Assembly: GCA_036272735.1 (NCBI GenBank)
Contig: DATAYF010000544.1
Location: 1 to 8,780, forward strand
Origin: DATAYF01 sp036272735
Lineage (GTDB): Bacteria > Chloroflexota > Ktedonobacteria > Ktedonobacterales > Ktedonobacteraceae
DNA length: 8,780 nt
Direction of reading: 5' to 3'
In this document: one piece after another, positions 6,637 to 8,780 of the stretch
Numbering within the stretch: the first letter of the stretch is position 1
Layout: each line of letters begins with the position of its first letter
Program-made: the position numbers and the translations under genes
Notes under the pieces: model-generated
Databases searched by the model: none
Told to the model about the DNA's origin: nothing
The model's input: only the letters and a program-made list of their open reading frames with translations

Positions 6637-6979
6637 TGTTGTCCTCAATTCGGTTGCTGGTGTGTTGCTCGGTATCCTGCAATTCCAGGAGATAGTCGTC
6701 CAGATGATCGAAGCGTTCTTCCCAGAGGCGACGAAAAGAGTGGAGCCAGGTCTCCAACTCCTGGAACGGCTCGCGCCTCAACTGATAAATTCTCCGGTTG
6801 GCCTGCGGCTGGACCTCCACAATGTCAGCCTTGCTCAGAACCTTGAGGTGCTTCGACACCTGGGGTTGCTGTAATCCCAGCCGCTTGGTGATCTCGCCTA
6901 CTGTCAGAGGGCCATCGCGCAACAGTTCGACAATGTCGAAGCGGTGTGGCTCCATCAGAGTAGTCCATAGTGTTTTCAT
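6629..6979 (-). CDS. ArsR-family winged-helix transcriptional repressor
   Basis: This is a 116-residue DNA-binding protein, probably a dimeric repressor of its own operon. It opens with MKTLWTTLMEPHRFDIVELL, followed by the typical RDGPLTVGEI. The recognition helix is LGLQQPQVSKHLKVL (34-48) and the wing is VEVQPQANRRIYQLR. The C-terminal part is a charged helix rich in Trp, Glu and Leu (about 75-103). There is no CxC metal-binding motif and no cysteine anywhere in the protein, so it is not a classical arsenic or metal sensor; it fits the subgroup paired with SRPBCC proteins. I chose the ATG at 6979, because the promoter lies right before it and the extension from the TTG at 7114 is unlike the family. 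There is no spaced Shine-Dalgarno, which agrees with a leaderless mRNA. Confidence 0.93.
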   Translation of the reverse strand: MKTLWTTLMEPHRFDIVELLRDGPLTVGEITKRLGLQQPQVSKHLKVLSKADIVEVQPQANRRIYQLRREPFQELETWLHSFRRLWEERFDHLDDYLLELQDTEQHTSNRIEDNNV

Positions 6980-6985
6980 AATCCT

Positions 6986-7015
6986 AGTATACCTGAAAGG
7001 GAATATGCTTGTCAA
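6986..7015 (-). promoter_or_regulatory. ArsR operon promoter, apparently leaderless
   Basis: On the minus strand a perfect -35 TTGACA (7015-7010) is separated by 18 bp from TATACT (6991-6986, 5 of 6 matches). Only six bases (AGGATT) separate the -10 from the ATG, so the expected start site falls on or next to the A of the ATG. The AGGA in between is too close to serve as a normal ribosome binding site. Confidence 0.8.
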
Positions 7016-7026
7016 TGAATATTCCC
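6999..7026. promoter_or_regulatory. Inverted-repeat operator over the ArsR -35 box
   Basis: GGGAATAT (6999-7006) and ATATTCCC (7019-7026) are exact 8-bp inverted repeats with a 12-bp spacer. The dyad centre falls in the middle of the -35 hexamer, where a bound dimeric repressor would block RNA polymerase. A perfect GAATATTC (7017-7024) lies in the distal arm. Autoregulation by the adjacent ArsR protein is inferred. Confidence 0.6.
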
Positions 7027-7298
7027 GAAGGTGAATGTTTCGGTTTATCATGAAAACACATTCTGGAACATTGATGTGTTGCAAAGTCGGCCGCAGCCTG
7101 TTGAAAAAGCCCAAGTAATCTCATCAATTTATCCTTGACGCGCAAAATTTGAGCGGAAATAGCAGCGTGATCGCAATATACTCAAAATTTACAATTTATG
7201 TAAACCCAAAGGACATCCGCTGGTCTTGCAATGTACTGTGCCTGCCTGGTGCCCCTGTTGTACAATAGCCAAAAATAATGTATTCATGAGGGAGCAAT
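7027..7298. other. Intergenic region between the ArsR promoter and hom
   Basis: No gene is supported here. The stretch is AT-richer than its surroundings. It contains CAGCCTGTTGAAAAAGCCC (7094-7112), which resembles the end of some insertion sequences, and a near-repeat pair AAAATTTGAG / CTCAAAATTT around 7144-7190. It also holds the hom leader. No T-box, riboswitch core or clear terminator was recognised. Confidence 0.5.
7261..7266 (+). promoter_or_regulatory. Candidate -10 of hom
   Basis: TACAAT (5 of 6 matches) lies 32 bp before the hom ATG. No acceptable -35 is present at 16-18 bp, so the promoter assignment is weak. Confidence 0.3.
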
Positions 7299-8324
7299 AT
7301 GCGGCAGTATAATCTGTGCATTCTGGGATTTGGTAACGTGGGGCGCGCGCTGGTTCGTCAGTTACAGGCCAAGCAGGCGGAGCTACGCGAGAAGTATGCC
7401 ATAGAGTGGCGTATAACAGGGGTGGCAACGCGGCGTATGGGCTGGATTGCCGATCCTGATGGCCTTGATCCAGACGCCTTGCTGGCAGGCCAGATGCCCG
7501 CGCAACAGTCCACTATTAGCGATGTACGCGAGTGGCTGGAGGCGGCGCGGGAAGATGTGCTTTTTGAATTGACCTCGACCGATCCTCACAGCGGCCAACC
7601 AGCCAGGGAACATGTTCGTACGGCGCTCGAACGAGGCTCCTACGTGATTACCGCCAATAAAGGAGCGGTGGTACATGGCTACCAGGATCTGCAAGCGCTG
7701 GCGGAAGCCAACGGCACGAAGTTTCTGTTTGATGCTGCCGTTATGGCGGGTGCCCCTGTCTTTTCGCTCTTTCGTGATGCCTTGCCTGCCGTGAATATCC
7801 TCCGTTTTCGCGGGCTGCTGAATGCGACCAGCAACGTAATTCTTGAAGAGATGGAGCAAGGGAAGAGCTACGACGAGGCGGTCAGCACGGCTCAGGCGTT
7901 GGGCATTGCTGAGACCGATCCGAGCCTGGATGTCGATGGCTGGGATGCGATGCTCAAGCTGTGTGCCATCTCCACAGTCTTGCTGGACGTGCCGTTGCAG
8001 CCCCAGGATGTGCAGCGCACAGGCATACGTGGCTTGCTGAGCGAACAGGTGCAGGCGGCGCGTGCGGCTGGTCATCCCTATAAGTTGGCGGCGACGCTTG
8101 AGCGCACCGAGAACGGCGTTGTGGCGCGGGTACAGCCTGAGCAGATTGCACTCGGTGATCCACTGGCGGCGGCGAGCGACGCTTTTATGCTGCTGGCGCA
8201 CTTCGAGATGGATATGATTCCTGGCTTGACGATGATTCTGCACGTGCCTGGCGAAGGTACCGCTGGTCCCGACGTTACCGCCTATGATGTGCTGGCGGAC
8301 TTTCTACGCGCCGTAAGAGCTTAG
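7299..8324 (+). CDS. hom: Homoserine dehydrogenase (short form, no ACT domain)
   Basis: This NAD(P)-dependent enzyme reduces aspartate semialdehyde to homoserine, the branch point to threonine and methionine. At 341 residues it is the short form. The nucleotide-binding motif GFGNVG is at 10-15, and TANKGAV (118-124) carries the conserved NK. The catalytic domain shows FDAAVMAGAPV (144-154), GLLNATSNVILEEM (172-185) and LGIAETDPSLDVDGWDAMLK (201-220); D216 and K220 sit at the expected catalytic positions. GEGTAGPDVTAYDVLADF (318-335) ends the fold. The C-terminal ACT domain that gives threonine feedback in many long forms is absent, so allosteric inhibition through it is not expected. GLLNATSN differs from the more usual NGTxN form. 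GAGGGAG lies 4 nt before the ATG. mutS follows after 91 bp but has its own promoter. Confidence 0.95.
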   Translation: MRQYNLCILGFGNVGRALVRQLQAKQAELREKYAIEWRITGVATRRMGWIADPDGLDPDALLAGQMPAQQSTISDVREWLEAAREDVLFELTSTDPHSGQPAREHVRTALERGSYVITANKGAVVHGYQDLQALAEANGTKFLFDAAVMAGAPVFSLFRDALPAVNILRFRGLLNATSNVILEEMEQGKSYDEAVSTAQALGIAETDPSLDVDGWDAMLKLCAISTVLLDVPLQPQDVQRTGIRGLLSEQVQAARAAGHPYKLAATLERTENGVVARVQPEQIALGDPLAAASDAFMLLAHFEMDMIPGLTMILHVPGEGTAGPDVTAYDVLADFLRAVRA

Positions 8325-8331
8325 CCGCATT

Positions 8332-8360
8332 TTGACAAGCTGGGAAGAATAGAGTACAGT
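8332..8360 (+). promoter_or_regulatory. mutS promoter
   Basis: A perfect -35 TTGACA (8332-8337) and TACAGT (8355-8360, 4 of 6 matches) are 17 bp apart. The -35 begins 8 bp after the hom stop codon. A short dyad, GTAC-A-GTAC (8354-8362), covers the -10. Transcription would start near 8367, giving a leader of about 48 nt. Confidence 0.7.
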
Positions 8361-8415
8361 ACAGAAGTTCAAAATGCCCGTAAATCCATCAATGTTCAAG
8401 TAGAGGTAGGCGTCT

Positions 8416-8780
8416 ATGTCGAGCCCTGCGCGGAGACAATACCTGCAAATTAAGAGCCAGTATCCCGATGCGATCCTGATGTACCAGGTTGGCGATTTCT
8501 ATGAAACCTTCGACGATGACGCGGCCATTGCTGCTCGCGAGTTGCAAATAGTGCTCACCAGCCGATCTTATGGCGGTGGTGCCGAGCGTGTCCCGCTGGC
8601 TGGTATTCCCATGCATGCCCTGGATAATTACGTGGGAAAATTGATCCAGCGGGGGTTCAAAGTTGCCGTGTGCGATCAAGTCGGAGAAGTAGGCAAAGGG
8701 GTGGTAGAGCGGGCGGTGACGCGTATTTTAACGGCTGGGACCCTATCGGAGCCGAATTTACTGCCGGTGCGACAAAATAA
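8416..8780 (+). CDS. mutS: DNA mismatch repair protein MutS (N-terminal part; cut by right edge)
   Basis: MutS recognises mismatched base pairs and small loops in newly copied DNA and starts their repair. Here 121 codons are visible and open to the right edge, covering most of the mismatch-recognition domain. The mismatch-wedge motif Phe-x-Glu is in VGDFYETFDDDA, with F28 and E30. Further family landmarks are ELQIVLTSR, VPLAGIPMHALDNYVGKLIQ, GFKVAVCDQVGE and the VTRILTAGT segment. The start ATG follows GAGGTAGG with 5 nt spacing, and homology begins within about seven residues. The N-terminus is shorter than in E. coli before this motif (F28 against F36). The clamp, lever and ATPase domains lie outside the window. 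Confidence 0.95.
   Translation, partial: MSSPARRQYLQIKSQYPDAILMYQVGDFYETFDDDAAIAARELQIVLTSRSYGGGAERVPLAGIPMHALDNYVGKLIQRGFKVAVCDQVGEVGKGVVERAVTRILTAGTLSEPNLLPVRQN

Noticed and set aside
7144..7190. AAAATTTGAG and CTCAAAATTT as an operator pair for hom
   Set aside because: The arms are not exact complements and lie in AT-rich sequence where such matches are common.
7383..8243. 286-codon open frame on the minus strand opposite hom
   Set aside because: It lies fully antisense to a well-supported homoserine dehydrogenase, has no recognisable motif and reflects codon bias of the real gene.
7067..8399. GAACATTGATG near 7067 and its reverse complement near 8389 as transposon-like ends flanking hom
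   Set aside because: An 11-base match at this distance is expected by chance in a window of this size, and hom is a core housekeeping gene.

Overview
The window is an ordinary, gene-dense bacterial chromosome segment of moderately high GC. It carries five intact single-domain genes on the minus strand plus the 5' part of a sixth (metH), and two genes on the plus strand. The gene set, and the small regulator-SRPBCC-reductase operon in particular, suggest a Gram-positive-like or Chloroflexota (Ktedonobacteria-like) genome. That is a family-resemblance inference; no marker gene here settles it.

Layout. The left edge cuts metH (cobalamin-dependent methionine synthase, minus strand), of which the homocysteine, folate and cobalamin-cap domains are visible. 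Upstream of it, in the same direction, lie a class V aminotransferase-fold PLP enzyme without the desulfurase cysteine, and then an MFS exporter. A 48-bp perfect palindrome separates these last two. Next comes a 456-bp gap holding a GC-rich palindrome, a possible 27-residue Cys-rich peptide, and the first 27 codons of a serine recombinase that is otherwise missing. To the right is a compact minus-strand operon: an ArsR-type repressor, an AHSA1/SRPBCC protein and a RibD_C/dihydrofolate-reductase-like protein. It has a strong promoter that appears to yield a leaderless mRNA and carries an inverted repeat across its -35 box. A 319-bp intergenic region separates it from hom (homoserine dehydrogenase) and the start of mutS, both on the plus strand. 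The right edge cuts mutS.

How the genes fit together. hom commits aspartate semialdehyde to homoserine (threonine/methionine) and metH performs the last methylation of methionine synthesis, so both ends of the methionine branch are in the window, but they are far apart and on opposite strands. The ArsR-SRPBCC-RibD_C set looks like a self-regulated unit with translational coupling between its first two genes. mutS has its own consensus-like promoter directly after hom. I found no CRISPR array, tRNA, rRNA, complete insertion sequence or phage gene, and no evident new defence system. The most unusual items are the 48-bp palindrome, the leaderless ArsR promoter/operator, the recombinase remnant and the phased TGCAT motifs at the metH promoter.
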